Assembly: GCA_002104905.1 (NCBI GenBank)
Contig: MCFE01000452.1
Span: 1 to 64,000, forward strand
DNA from: Basidiobolus meristosporus CBS 931.73
Taxonomy: Eukaryota; Basidiobolomycota; Basidiobolomycetes; Basidiobolales; Basidiobolaceae
Direction: 5' to 3'
DNA length: 64,000 bases
This document shows, in pieces, positions 21,825 to 34,019 of this stretch (positions within the stretch are counted from its first letter, which is position 1; each line of letters opens with the position of its first letter). The position numbers and the translations under genes are program-made. The notes beneath the pieces were generated by a model that worked only from the letters and a program-made list of their open reading frames with translations, did not search any database and was not told the origin of the DNA.

Positions 21825-22004
21825 ATGTATGGAGGCAAGTTAAATCAAAGGGGAAACAGTGTTACTTATACATGTGTGTGTGGCATCACAACTTTATATA
21901 TAATGCTTTCTATGGCAGGTCATCATTCAATATTACATTCATATAGGTTCAATGTCTCCAATAAAAGACTGTGTTGGACTCACATGACAATTGACAAAGA
22001 AAGG

Positions 22005-23550
22005 TATGGATGTATTATAAGGATCCCAGACAGTGTTTTGCCACACATATCATATTTGACCATTCATTAGTCACTATTGTGCCAACAAATCTTGTCAGCC
22101 ACTTGATACTTCTATACAGGTACCAACCCATGATTGTCACCTTGTGCAAACTGAGTCAGGTGATTTTGTGGCATATTTAGACTCACCTGAGCCTTCTGAA
22201 TAAGGCATGCAGAGTGGTAGCTCTGAAGAAGAAGGCTCACTGATAGATTGTGGGCCTATATCCTCTAACCACAATACCCTGCATGAGCCCCTCCATATCC
22301 TAGTATGCAATGAGATATTACCCATAGAAAATAATGCCAAGGATACTTTGCAGTGCCAAGTGAGTGCAGCAATCCATCTACTGGTGAATGATGTGATTAT
22401 GTGGTTAGAGAAGTGGAGTGTTTCCTCAAATATTGATAACTGGGGTTTTGAGGATTCACTATTACTTCCTGCAAAAATCATTCTGGGATGCAGCTTACTT
22501 TGTGCATGGTACAGATGGTCAACCATCATGTAGCTGGCAACATATGATGCAGAGTCTGTCCTGATGCTGGCATGTGTTAGCAGCTGCATGGAATTCACAT
22601 CCAAAAATGCTACCATTGCAATGTGTCCAAATTGTCAGGAACACACCACAATTGTAGGAAAGCATTGTTCACATTCAGGATATATTCCAATAGTACACTG
22701 TCTAAATATGCTCAAGCAGTCTGGCAAATATTGTGAAGCCATAAAGTACCATACTCAGTATCAATCACACACAAACATTTTCAATTTACTTAATGGCAAA
22801 CATTACAAACAGCTATGAAGCCAGGGCTACTTTGATGGTGTATATAACCTTACCTTTGCCTTGATACTTCATACATTACCATTAAACAAGTACTCTACTG
22901 GCAAACCCTGCTGGCTACTGACTTTTGTCAACCCTAATCCACCACCTATTTTATGGTATAAGAGCAGAGATCTCATGGTAGTCTCACAAGTATCTGGGCC
23001 TAGCTAACCATCCAACTTAGACAGCTCCCTGTACTCATTGCTGTATGATTTTTATAAGCTTTCCAGCAGGATACTACTAAATAGTCATTATATCAAAGCA
23101 CATATTATTATCTGCATTTCAGATACCCTAGCCATCAGTAGGTTAGCTGGCTTTTCTGGGTACAAGGGATGATTCTGCTGTCAATTGTGTGAGATCCAGG
23201 GGACTTACTTTGTATGTCACACACATTATTATTATCCAAACTCCAATACTAAAGACATCATCTTCCCACAAAAGGAATGTACAAAAGTCAGCTTGCAATT
23301 GCAGCAAAGCTGATAAGCTATAGGATATTGGCCAGGATATGGAATTAATGGAAACTGGAGATACTTAAGATTAAGGTTATCTGTTGAAGCAAAAGCTTAT
23401 CACTGGGAGCAATGCATTTGCTTTGTAGCAATATCCCTATGCTAATAATCAACTTGTACTTTGGGCATTTCAGACTGAATGAGCCCATTCAGTTGGCAGA
23501 TATATTCAAACAAGTTAGCAAAATATTACAGAATATCTGCTATCAAAAGT
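22005..23550 (+). pseudogene. tnp2-type transposase relic of Plv-E, first part
   Basis: The N-terminal Cys/His segment is deleted. 22207-22533 and 22564-22818 carry the blocks CPNCQEHTTIVGKHCSHSGY and the preceding helix-rich region. The later DGFS and GHN blocks are present only as degenerate, frameshifted sequence. It stops at the AGT where Plv-C is inserted and resumes at 30403. Confidence 0.65.
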
Positions 23551-23567
23551 CCCTATGAAAAATAATT
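23551..23567 (+). repeat. Left TIR of Plv-C
   Basis: CCCTATGAAAAATAATT, preceded by AGT. The first 13 bases match the opposite end with two transitions. Confidence 0.8.
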
Positions 23568-23912
23568 AGGTCCAGCAGATGAATCCAATCTGGATCAGCC
23601 GTCAAGATCCCATTTAGAGACCACCATAATAACAGCAGCTTGGAATTAGCAACCCTCCTAACAATCTTATAATGGGATCATAACGGTGTTTTGCTAATTT
23701 GACAACCAATTAAAGGGTTAAACTTGACAATATTTCATTGGTGCAGTGACAATATTTTGATGATATTGCTGTGGTCTTTCAGCACTCTATACCTGTTGTA
23801 TGTGGATCCAGTTGGCTAGGACATCCAATTGCCTTATATGGCAAGAAACTTAATGGTATTTTGATGGCCACACAGCAAAACTCTGATGGCTTTATATCAG
23901 CAGTATAACGGC

Positions 23913-26900
23913 CTACTGCTGGTTCTGTATAATGCTACCATACCAATTTACCAAATTGTATTTCCTTTTTCTACCTCCCCTTGTGCAGTTTATATATTTC
24001 ACTGTAGAATCACCCCTCTTTATTTGCTTACCTACAACTACCTGGGGTATTCCACATAGAGTTGAATCAGAAAAAACTATGGCCTCCTGCTTACTAACCT
24101 CTACAAATGCGCACACCTGCCGCAATTGACATACTTCTACCACATCAACTTTACAGCTTTTTAGTGTGATACTTGCAAAGTTGCCATATACCTTGTACTG
24201 CAGGTAGCATATACATCTTGCAAACATATGCTTGGTTGTTGCCACTTCTGCCATGAATACCGCCTGAATTTCTGCAAAGTACTTCTTGGTATTTAGCCAA
24301 TATATTCCTTCTCCCTGCTGGATTCTAATCCCCTGTATAGGTGTTCTCTGGCTTTGTTTTTGTGAATTCCATATTGAAAGGTGTAGAAGTTGGCTTGTGA
24401 CCATGAGAAATCTGGCATATCTTGGTAGGGTTTTCCTTATAAAAATTAGTTGCTTGTTGCACCCAACCCAACTTTGCATTACTTAACTGATAACCCATGC
24501 ATTGGGGCTGCTTAGATTCTTAATGCCATAGGCATAACTGTCTCCATGTGCACATTTGTCCTCAGTATTTTCCAACTCTTTCTGTCTGTCCTCCATGTGC
24601 TAACTCATCACATCCATGATGGACTTGAAGGTAATATTCTTGATGAGATTGGGATATGGTAGTACTTGCAACTTGACTTGTCTTCCTATCTTCCCACACA
24701 CCTCCTCCATAAAAAACTCCCAAAAGGTGAAGCAAGGCCCAATACTCTCCACACACTGTGCAAGATGGAGTAGAGAATGGATACAGTAGTGGCAGAGATC
24801 TACATATTCAGCTTTATGTTTGTAGTATAGCCGCTCTAATCCTGTCACAAACTCCTCACAGAACAGCTGTAGATGCATCATATTGGCATTGGTCATGCGC
24901 TTCTGGATAAATATTCCTACAATGTCCACATATGACTCCCAATGCTTCCAGTGTACTCTTGGTAGGAATGGCTTCAGAACACCACTTGAACAAATAAATA
25001 TCCAGTTCATCCAGTCTTTGCATTTGAATTTTTGCATATGCATATGAATATTGTTTGGAGCCCATGATAAGTACTTAGGGTAGCAGGTACTGGGTAATAT
25101 ATTGCCAATGCATTCAAATTTTCTGGTATCTCAAAGGGCTCATTTAGCTTGAAATACCACATGTACAACTTGGTCAACAGTATTGGGATATTGTTGAAAA
25201 GCAAATGCTTTGCTCCCAGTGGAAAGCTTTTGCACCAACAGATACCCTCTATCTTAAGTATCTCTGGTTTCCAATTCATTCTATATTCTGGCCAATGGCT
25301 TATAGCTTGCCAACTCTACTGCAAGTGCATGCTTACTTCTGTACATTCTCTCTGTGGAAAGATGAGGTTCTTAGTGCTGGTGTTTGGATAATAATAATGG
25401 GTGTGAGTTATGGAGTAAATCCCCTGGATCTCACACATTCAACAGCAATACTGTCCATTGTGCCCAGAAAAACCTGCTATCTTACTGATGGCTGGGGTAT
25501 CTCCAATGCAGATAATAATATGTGCATTTACATGATGGCCATTGACCGTTATCCTGCTGGAAAGCATACAAAGTTCATCCAGCAATGCATACAGGTAGCT
25601 ATCCAGGTTGGATGGTGATTTAGGCTCAGATACTGGTAAGACTACCATCAGATTATAGCTCTGATACTGTAAGATGGGCTGCAGATTCAGATAAATGAGA
25701 ATCAGTGGCCTGCAGGATTTGCTGGTAGAGTACTTGTTTAATGAGAATCCATCAAGTGCTAAGGCAAAGGCATGGTCTTACATACCTTCAAAGTAGCCCT
25801 TGCTTCTTAGGTGTTTGTAATGTTTGCAATGAATATATTGGTTACATTTGCGCTTGCTTGATACTGAGTGTGGTACTGTATAGCTTTGCAGTATTTGTTG
25901 GACTGCATCAGCTTCCTCAGATGGGGTATGACCGGAATATATACATAGTGTGAACAATGTTTTCCCTCAATGGTGGTGGATTCCTGACAATTTGGACACA
26001 TTGCAATGGTAGCATTTTTGGATGTGAATGCCATGCAACTGTTAACACATGCTGGAATCAGGACAGTCTCTGGATCATATGTTGCAAGCTGCATGACAGT
26101 TGTCCACTTGTACCATGTACATGGTAAGTTGCATCCTGGTATGATTTTGGCAAGAAGTAGTATCAAATCCTCAAAGCCCCCATTGCGGTGTGGTGGTGTA
26201 TAGGTCCAAGGGAGAGATACATCCAACACTTCTCAAGTGTTTTGTGTGTGGGGTGTTCACTGGGTGCGATAACCTCTGGCAAAAGCTTGCTAGGAATACT
26301 TGGGTTCTGTTTCTAATCTAATATGAAGGGGAATAAAGCCACAAGCTTGTCAAGGGAAAACTATTGAGCTACAATCCCCAACTTAATTAGCGTCTTAACA
26401 AAAGTATGTGCTGGGTTCAGCGTCCTTTGAGATGACAATGTACTAAAGCTTCCAAAGTCAAAACAACTGTAAACTCCTCCAGCAGGGACTTGATAAGAAT
26501 GCAGCTGTGGTCAATAGTTACAAAGACAGAAAAGTATCTTTGCCTGTAGAAGAACAAACTTGGGAAAGAATCAAATATGATAAAAGATACCTACTCTGAG
26601 TATTCCTTGCAAGTAGTGCCTCCAAGGTCAGTTGGCTGTCAGCACGGTTTCCTGGGAGTGTCCTATGGTCTGGGGTTGGAAGTTCAGGTAGCAGCAGGTA
26701 GCAGTGATCACACTAATCAACAAGTTGGTATATTGATAAAAGGGATGATGATTTATTGTTGAGGGATAGCCTCCCTTATATACTTTTCTTACCGGCTAAG
26801 TGATTACTAATCATGGTGTTCCAGAAGGTTCCAGATATCAATAGAAATCTTAATGACATCAGAATGACCTAAGAATGCTCTAAGTATGTGCCGGAAGGTT

Positions 26901-27789
26901 CTAAGAGGCACAGCACATCCAACCAATCAGGAATCAGTATTCTGAAACCTGTGTAACATGGGGATACCATATATGGTATGGCAATGTTAGGGATGGTGAC
27001 ACGGGTTGATCATGTGTCACAGGTACTGGCACGGGTACTTGCCTAACATAGAAGTACTTATAGCTAGTAATCTTACATAAAGTGAGGGGTAACTTATGCA
27101 ATAAGGTAAGCAGGTGTGATAGTCAACCGGCTTATGGGATAGTACTGATTGGGTAAGACAAATGGGATAAAACTAAAATAAGTGTAGTAGAGATATAGGC
27201 AAGTAGAAAATAAGGGTATGAGCACATCTGTCAGTGGGTGTCACTGTCACCCCATTACAGTGGATGTTAGTGGAAACGTGCCACTTTTCTAGCCACAAAA
27301 TTACATCATTCACCAGTAAATGGATTACTAGGCTTACTTGTCTCCATAGAGTATCCTTGGCATTTGTTTTAACAAGTGTTGTCTCATTGCACATAGGGAT
27401 TTGACCAGCTCATATGTGGTACTTTTGTTAGGGGAGGTAGGCTCAAAATCAATCAGTAAACCTTCTTTGTCAGAGCTATCACTCTGCATGCCATATTCAG
27501 AAGGCTGAGGTGAGACTAAAGGTGTCACAAACTCAACTGACTCAGTTTGCGCAAGGTGACCAAGATGGCCAGGTGATGATATAGAAGTATCAACCGGCTG
27601 GCAAGATAATGTTGGCACAGTAGAGACCAATGAATGATCATATATGACTTGGGTGGCAAAACACTGGCTGTGATCCTTGTAACACTTCCTATACTGTCTG
27701 CATGCATTATGGCTGAGAGGCTTGCCACAATAGACACATGCACTTTTTTCTCTTCTTTTAAAGCATTGGGTCAAAGTAGTCCTGTCCAT
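23913..27789 (-). pseudogene. tnp2-type transposase of Plv-C, split by LTR-C
   Basis: N-terminus 27334-27789 (151 residues) has CVYCGKPLSHNACRQYRKCY, the best version of the Cys/His segment, followed by an acidic stretch MQSDSSDKEG. LTR-C interrupts at 27251/26185. Continuation: 25807-26229 (CPNCQESTTIEGKHCSH), 25439-25648 (KIAGFSGHNGQYCC), 24600-25043 (FCEEFVTGLERLYYKHKAEY, CIHSLLHLAQCVESIGPC), 23913-24479 (C-terminal 188 residues, ending NWYGSIIQNQQ). Frames change between these blocks. Full-length product would be about 930 residues, usual for tnp2 transposases. Confidence 0.8.
26185..27251 (-). repeat. LTR-C copy 2 with CCATT target duplication
   Basis: 1,067-bp insertion in the Plv-C transposase, flanked by CCATT at 26180-26184 and 27252-27256; the host reads through when compared with 15030-15060. 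On the minus strand it contains TATATAAGGGAGG (near 26775) and, about 20 bases on, AATAAATCAT, which look like an LTR promoter and poly(A) signal. It has no coding region. Related to 1389-2161. Solo LTR is the simplest reading. Confidence 0.75.
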
Positions 27790-28014
27790 GAGGCAAACAG
27801 TTTGACCTTCAACAACATAATGCTATTATATTACCTTTTGGTCAATACTCATGTGAGTTTAAAACAGTCTTGTATTTGAGACATTGCATCTACATGAATG
27901 TAAGATTCAATGATGACCTGCCATAGAAAGCATTATAAATAAAGTTGTGGCGCCACATACACACATATATGTAACACTATTTCCCCTTTGGTTTGACTCA
28001 CTTCCATATATATA
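27790..28014. promoter_or_regulatory. Divergent promoter region of Plv-C
   Basis: Same block as 14296-14517 in inverted orientation, between the transposase start (27789, minus) and the ORF2 start region (about 28015, plus). Conserved ATTCATGTAG and ATATATGGAAGTGAGTCA-type segments. Confidence 0.5.
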
Positions 28015-30070
28015 CTGCCACAAAATAAAGCAAAGCTGTCTGGTTCTCAACCAAACCCCACTGATGATGGCAACAGTAGAACAGTTGAACAACAGCTTGC
28101 TTTGACACTCAGTGCAACAAGCAGGGCTATATCCAAAAAAGGTCCTGTGGACAGTGTGCCCATTGAAGTTAATAATGCGGACTGCTCAGGCTCTCTGTCA
28201 AGTAGGCAATTGAGAACCTCTGCAGACCCACCAGCTGACTGTTATGCTTAGGTAGATGAGAATGTGGCAAATGCAGTACCCTCAATTGAAGATCAGCAAG
28301 TGGCCATGGTAACATCACCACCACCCATATTAGCAAGTATGTTGTCAGCTCATACCAAAGCATTAATGAGGCAATTTGGTGCAGTGGCTTATAGGATAGA
28401 TTCAATGGCCCAGAGAAATCAGGAAATAGTCCGGAAACAGAATGAGTAGATAATACATATAGAGAAATCAGTATCCAGGTAGAGAATACAGTATCTTTGC
28501 TGCAAAGAACAAACTCAAGTTGCTCAATGTCACAGCCAAGAATTGAGCCATTTCCCAATGTAACAGCAGAGGAACACCATACAGTCTTTGAAGCACAACA
28601 TCAGTGCGCAAAGATAAAGCCCACAGAAGAACCTGTCACAGCTAGGGAGGGAGTCAATGTAGTGTTTATACCAAAGCCTAAAAATCAAAAGAACTTGAAG
28701 ATCTGTGAAGCTGTTGAGTGCAATAATGAAGAGTGGACTAATATACAAGAGGTCATCAGAAGCCTAGCACACCATCACCTTAAGGCCAGCATACCATGGG
28801 ATCATCAGGAACTTGAGGCTAAGCAGAAAGCACTTGATTTGTTCCATGAGCATTGTCCTAAATTCTAGCGGGCAAACAGATTTAGAGCCAGCATTGGTAT
28901 GCTAAGAAAGTATCTTAAGAATAGTAGAAACTATCAAACGCAGAAGAACAAGGGTGCCATGGCTAAAAACCAGCAGCTTCCTCAAGAGCCCATTACAAGC
29001 AGGGCCAAACACTCCAGATGAGCATCAAAGAGATGTCAGGTAGCTGGAAGAGTGCCAACTAGGAACAAGCAGGCAGACACAGATGCACCAGCACAACATT
29101 TATCAAGGAAAAAGTATAGTACCACTCAAGAAGCACACAGTCAAAGTAGCAGTGAAGGACATGGCATTGATAAAAACCAGCCGCTTTTACCGGAGCCTGT
29201 CACAAATACAATTGAGAGCTCAAACCAAGTGGAAAAGAAACGTCAGGTGGTCAGAAGAGTTCCAGCAAGGGACAAGCAGGCCAAAACAGATGTGTCAGAG
29301 CAGAATTTATTCAGGAGAAAACATAGTTTTTTACAAGAAGCACTCAGACAAAGTAGTAGTCAAAGACCTGGCAGTGATAAAGGAAAAGGTAAAGGGAAAA
29401 ATTTCTACCTTAGCCTGAGACAGGGAGGCATGCAAAAAAAACTGCAGTTCTTGCCAATTAATGCTGCAAGCCAGGAACAGACTGAATGCCATCACAGCCA
29501 AGAATAATTACCAACAAGAAAACAGCTGTTTTCAGAAGAGTTGGAATTGCAGCCAGTTGAACTACACTCCAGCAAGGTAGATGAGTTTGCTGAAAAAGGC
29601 GGTTCATCTACCACAGCCTCCATTATTGACAGAATGAAGGTCCCACTGACAGACAAGGCTACCACATCAACAGCTTGAAAGACTATCACAATGCCTTCAG
29701 TGGAGTTTTAGAACATTAATAGGCACACCAAGAGGTTGCAACATTTCTTCAAGAGCAGTGCTCAAGAAAAAGCACTGGAATATTGCAAGGATTTATTGCA
29801 AAGCCTGGCAGATGCGGAGCTAGACCTTGCAGTGCCAGATGAAGACCAGGATGTGTGGGAACCAGTGAATGAACAGTGGTGTAAAGCCATTGGGTTCCTG
29901 CCAAAGTTGTGGAATCAGTGCATTTCAGCAGAAATACTTATTGAGTAGTGGATTTGAATGGAGTTACTTGTTGAGTGTGGGGTTGGGCTTAATGTTAGTG
30001 TAGGGTATGGAGCCTTGTGTAGGTCAATACAATTGGCAGATGAGGTACAACTGAAGTTTTTATGGAAATA
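28015..30070 (+). pseudogene. ORF2 of Plv-C (unknown function)
   Basis: The start codon is destroyed (ATACTGCCACAA where Plv-A has ATGCCACCA). Readable blocks: 28264-28449; 28497-28868 (NVTAEEHHTVFEAQHQC, VNVVFIPKPKNQKN, KASIPWDHQELEAKQKALDL); 29052-29507 with two 68-residue repeats (VAGRVPTRNKQADTDAPAQH, then VVRRVPARDKQAKTDVSEQN) and a GKGKGKNFY tail; 29736-29948 with the conserved C-terminal block RLQHFFKSSAQEKALEYCKD and VWEPVNEQWCKAIGFLPKLW. Only a few stops separate them, so the family once encoded a protein of roughly 650 residues. No fold or motif known to me. As CACTA elements often encode a second DNA-binding protein, such a role is possible, but this is inference. Confidence 0.7.
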
Positions 30071-30385
30071 AATCAATTTGTATGTGTGAAAAGTAAGAGA
30101 AACAGTTGAGTCAGGAAATAAGGAGTGTAAAAGAGAGGCAATAGCCAATCAATTCACACAAATGTAAGAGGCAATAGAGTGTCTGGGATCAGAAAGTAAG
30201 CAAATTGGCAGTGAGCCAATCAAAAATCACTTATACATTTTGGTGATGAAAAATTTTGCCCAAGTTTTTTGTGAAATCTAGGGTGCAATTATTTTTTAAC
30301 GGCCTATGGACAGTGTCCCAACAAGATCAGTACCTTTTAGTCACAGGACTTTAACTTTGTGATGGCCTTTTGAAGGGATCATCTC

Positions 30386-30402
30386 AATAATTTTTTGTAG
30401 GG
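30386..30402 (-). repeat. Right TIR of Plv-C
   Basis: Read on the minus strand: CCCTACAAAAAATTATT, followed inward by GAGATGATCCC, as at 7344 in Plv-B. AGT follows outside. Confidence 0.8.
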
Positions 30403-31937
30403 AGTACTTCTTATGGGCTCCAATTCATATTCATACCCATATGCAATAGTGCAAATACAAGAACTGGATGAACTCTATGTATATTAATTCAAATGACCCT
30501 CTGAAACCACTTCTACCAAAAGTACATTGGAAGCATTGGAAGTCATATGTTGGCATAGTTGGAAAATTTATCCAGAGTTGGACTTCCACTACCAAACTGA
30601 CACTTCAGCAGCCTTTATATAAGAAGTTTGTAATGGGATTTGAGCAGCTATACTATGGGTGTAAAGCTCAATGCATGGATTGCTACCATCACTGTATCCA
30701 TTCCCTACTCCATCTTGCTTAGTGTATGGTAAATATTGGGCCTTGCTTTTGTTACAAGTCTTGGTATAAGAGTTGTAGAGGAATAGGGAGTTTAGCTAGT
30801 ATTGTATTCACTAAAACTTGAACTGATTTTTATTGAGGTTCCAGCAGCTCCTTATATACATTTTGCCAGATCAATTGCTGACTAATTGTATTTCCTAATG
30901 TAGGTTGTGGCTGATGACTCATTTGATTGCATCATCATCACCCAATAAGATCCTACTTAATATATCTATTTCTGTCTGATAAGGATCTGCTGATTCATTT
31001 GCTGACTAATGCTACTGATTTCATAGATAATACTGATATACTGATAACCTAAACATATACTAATTGATTTGACTAAATACTGATCAAATTTACACATTCA
31101 AGCAGCAGATCATAACACTTAGCCTTCTGAGGTTTCCTATTGAGCAGATATATGGCAAGATAGGAAGACAAGTCAAGTTGCGGGTACTACTCTAACGCAA
31201 TTTAATCAAGATTATTACCTTCAAGTCTGTCCTAAATGCGATGAGTTAGCACATGGTGGACAGGCAGCAGGAGTTGTAAATTACCAAGGATAGGTCTTCA
31301 CAATGAAACACTTACACCTTTGGCAGTTAAAAGCTACACAGCCCCAATGTGTGGGTAACTAGTTAATTAATACAAAGTTGGTTTGGGCTCAACAAGCAAC
31401 CAATTTTTACTAAGACCACTTTACCAATCTATGCCAGGTATCTCCTGGTTACAAGTTAATTTCCACACCACTCAATAAAGAACTCACATGAACAAGAGCC
31501 AGAGTGCACCTATAAGGGGGACTAAAGTTCAGCAGGGAGGAGTAATATATTGATTAAATACAAAGAGGTTTATGGTGGATATTCAGGAGGTATTTATGGC
31601 AAAAGTGGCAGCAACCCAGTATAAGCTTGCAATATGTATATATTACCAGCAATACAAGGTATGTTGCAACTTTGCAAGTATCACACTAAAAACCCCAAAG
31701 TTGAAGTGAATGAAGTGTGTCAATTGGGGCAGGTGTGCAGGTATGGAGAGGGTAGTAAGCCAAAGGCCGTAGTTCTTTTTGATTCAACCTATAGGTGGAC
31801 CACCTAAGGTGATAGTGGGTAAGCAATTAAAGAGGGGTGATTCTACAGTGGAATATGTGAGCATTGCAGGTGGAGGTAGAAAAAGAAAACACCGTTTGGT
31901 AAATTGGTATTGTAGCAGTATACAGAGCTATCTGTAG
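30403..31937 (+). pseudogene. tnp2-type transposase relic of Plv-E, last part
   Basis: Continuation after Plv-C: the block CYHHCIHSLLHLA (30468-30722), then the GypA solo LTR, then FPIEQ-like and GKIGRQVKL sequence (from about 31140), and the C-terminal block ending at the TAG 31935-31937. Many stops; long decayed. Confidence 0.7.
30750..31117 (-). repeat. GypA solo LTR
   Basis: A 368-bp reverse-complement copy of the GypA LTR (51443-51810), from TGTTACAAGTC to GATCATAACA. It is flanked by CTTT and CTTA, which fits the 4-bp duplication seen at the full GypA. Inserted in the Plv-E transposase, whose sequence continues on both sides. Confidence 0.9.
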
Positions 31938-32295
31938 GCCACTGTACTGCTACTTAATGCCAGCAGAGATTTGCAATGTGGCCGTCAGAATACTATGAAG
32001 TTTCTTGCCATAAATAGCAATTGGATGTATTGGCCAGCTAGGTCTGCTGAAATAAGTTAAGAGAGCATTAATACTGTTGGAATGCCAGGTAGTACTTGTC
32101 AAAGGACAACAAAAACACTCTCAAGTTTTTACTTATTTGGCAATATAATCTGCAAGATGCCAACTCATTCCTACCGTATGATTATATGGAGGGTCATTAA
32201 TTTCAAGCTGCCAACATTGTGACAGACTACTTGCAGGATCATGATGGCTGGTCTGGAATTGATCCACCTGGGGGATAAAAGCATTTTTCATAGAG
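31938..32295. other. Transposase-side subterminal region of Plv-E
   Basis: Non-coding, matches 17324-17686. Ends in ATTTTTCATAGAG, a worn version of the family terminus. Confidence 0.55.
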
Positions 32296-32395
32296 ACAGC
32301 CAGTATTGATCCAGAAGAATTAAACTTGGCTGCCAGAGCAACATTCCTGGTATAGTTAAGTCCTTTAACTTGAGAACTTTCTTTAGCCACTAGTC
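32296..32395 (-). pseudogene. CopB RT fragment
   Basis: About 80-100 bases matching the minus-strand RT region of CopB-1 at 43680-43770 (GAATTAAACTTGGCTGCCAG, then AGTCTATA). Lies between the end of Plv-E and Plv-F ORF2. Confidence 0.7.
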
Positions 32396-33640
32396 TATAT
32401 ATATATAAATGTAGAGCAATCAACATCATAGGTAGAGAGTGGAGTATCTTTGCTGCAATGAAGGAACTCAAGTAGTTGAGTGTCACAGCTCAGAATAAAG
32501 ATACTTCCCAATGTAACAGCAGAGACACACCATAGAGCCTTTGAATTACAGCAATGGTGCCCAAAGCATAGGCTAATACTCTAGAGGCCATTAGAAGTCA
32601 AGCATGGTATCATCTGAAGGCCATAATACACAAAGCTTACCCATGCTAGATATATTCAACCAAAATAAAAAATATGTGGTTCACACCAATTAACATCTTA
32701 AGTTCAGAACAGGCTGATTCCCTTCATAGCCACAAAGAATCTGCTAAAACAAAAGCTGCTGTCTCAAGAGTTGAAAGTGTAGCCAGTTGATGCGCACTCC
32801 AGTGAGATAGATGAGCTTGCAGAGAATGGCAATTTGTCTATCACAATCTCCACACCCTCCATTGTAGACAGAGTGCAGATCACACTGATAGACCAATCAA
32901 CAATGTCAAGAGCTTGAAAGACTATTGCAATGTCTACTGTCAGCTTGGAGGCAATAATAGGCTCAGCAAAAGGTTGCAGCACTTCTTCACAAGCAGTTCT
33001 TGAAAAAATGCACTCCAATAGAGCAAGAATACATTGCAAAAACTGGCAGATGAGGTGCCAGATCTTGCAGTGCCAGATGAAGACCACAACTTATGGAAAC
33101 CAGTGAAAGGATAATGGCACAAAGCCATGTGGTTCTTGCTAAAGTCATGGAATAAGTGCATTTTGGCTGATATACTTATTGAATGGTAGACCATGATGGA
33201 GTTGCTTGCTAAGCATGAAGCTGGGCCTAGTAATAGTGCTGGGTAGAATGATTTGTATAGGTCTGTACAACCTGAAAGCAAGCTCTAGCCAAAGATTGAA
33301 CAAAGATAAACCAGTTTATGCATGAAAAGTAATAGCATTGTTTCAATTACAGAGTAAGTATTGTGCAAAAGAAGCAATGTTCTACTAATGTAGACAAATG
33401 TAGGAGGTGATTGAATGTCTTGGATCCATAGTGAGACAATTGTCAGAATGCTAATCAACAGCCACTTGGGTATTGCTATGATAAAAAATCTGATCAAGTT
33501 TTTATCAAGTCTGAAATGTAATTTTTTCTCCATGGTCTTTGCATAGTGTCCAAATAGCATCAATACCCCTCACTCACTGGATTTAAGATTTGTGACAGAC
33601 TTTTAACTGGATTATCACATTTATTCTTCATTGGGGCTGC
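32396..33640 (+). pseudogene. Plv-F ORF2 relic with terminal region
   Basis: Plus-strand ORF2 remains: the N-terminal third near 32420-32640 (AATGTAACAGCAGAGACACA matching 28557), then the C-terminal domain from about 32760 (VDxxSSEIDELAENGNLS-like) to about 33250, then the ORF2-side subterminal sequence with GATTTAAGATTTGTGACAGA and a weak end near 33640. The repeat region is deleted. Confidence 0.6.
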
Positions 33641-34019
33641 TGCAATATGACCAGATTCATAAATCTGACTAGACTTGTCCTGATGGATGATGCCATATGG
33701 CGGCAGCCAGTTTGTAATACCCAGTCAAGCTGGCACCTTATGGCATTACTTTGCACAAGATTTTTTACAATGATGCCAGCGGTAGGATTTAGTTATTTGT
33801 AATTTTGGTTAATCTGGCTTGGGTTGTTTGGAAGGGTGCTTTTCTAGCTTTATTTACTCTGCATAATGCTCCAGACACAGGAATAGATAAGGAAGCTGGG
33901 TGCAAGCAACTGGATATGAAGCTTGTGCTGTTCAGATCAGGTGTGTCTGTTGATGTCTCCACTTTGGGAGCAAAGTGCAATTTGAATGAATAAAGGCCTG
34001 AAATGACTGTTTTATTTTT
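33641..34019. other. Unassigned 0.4 kb between transposon ends
   Basis: No similarity to the other repeats. A 62-residue frame (33805-33993) is present but has no recognisable features. An AATAAA lies at about 33989. Could be a short unique island or another insertion. Confidence 0.4.

Larger units (their letters stand above)
23551..30402. mobile_element. Plv-C, tnp2-type transposon with TIRs and 3-bp duplication
   Basis: Best-defined member of the family. Left terminus CCCTATGAAAAATAATTAGG; right terminus, inverted, CCCTACAAAAAATTATTGAG. Flanked on both sides by AGT (23548-23550 and 30403-30405), and the transposase of Plv-E reads continuously across the empty site (compare 16150-16175). 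Length 6.85 kb, or about 5.8 kb without LTR-C. Transposase minus (23913-27789), ORF2 plus (28015-30070). A 3-bp target duplication and a tnp2 transposase fit the CACTA superfamily, although the ends start CCCTA rather than CACTA. Confidence 0.85.
21248..32295. mobile_element. Plv-E, tnp2-type transposon hosting Plv-C
   Basis: Minus-strand ORF2 start (21248-21824), divergent centre, then plus-strand transposase 22005-23550, interrupted by Plv-C (23551-30402), resuming 30403-31937. The right terminus is the degenerate inverted end ATTTTTCATAGAG (to 32295). The ORF2 half is cut off by the CopA fragment at the left. A GypA solo LTR (30750-31117) is also inserted. Confidence 0.7.

Noticed and set aside
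33805-33993. 62-residue frame in the unassigned segment
   Set aside because: No motif, no second copy, and not distinguishable from chance.
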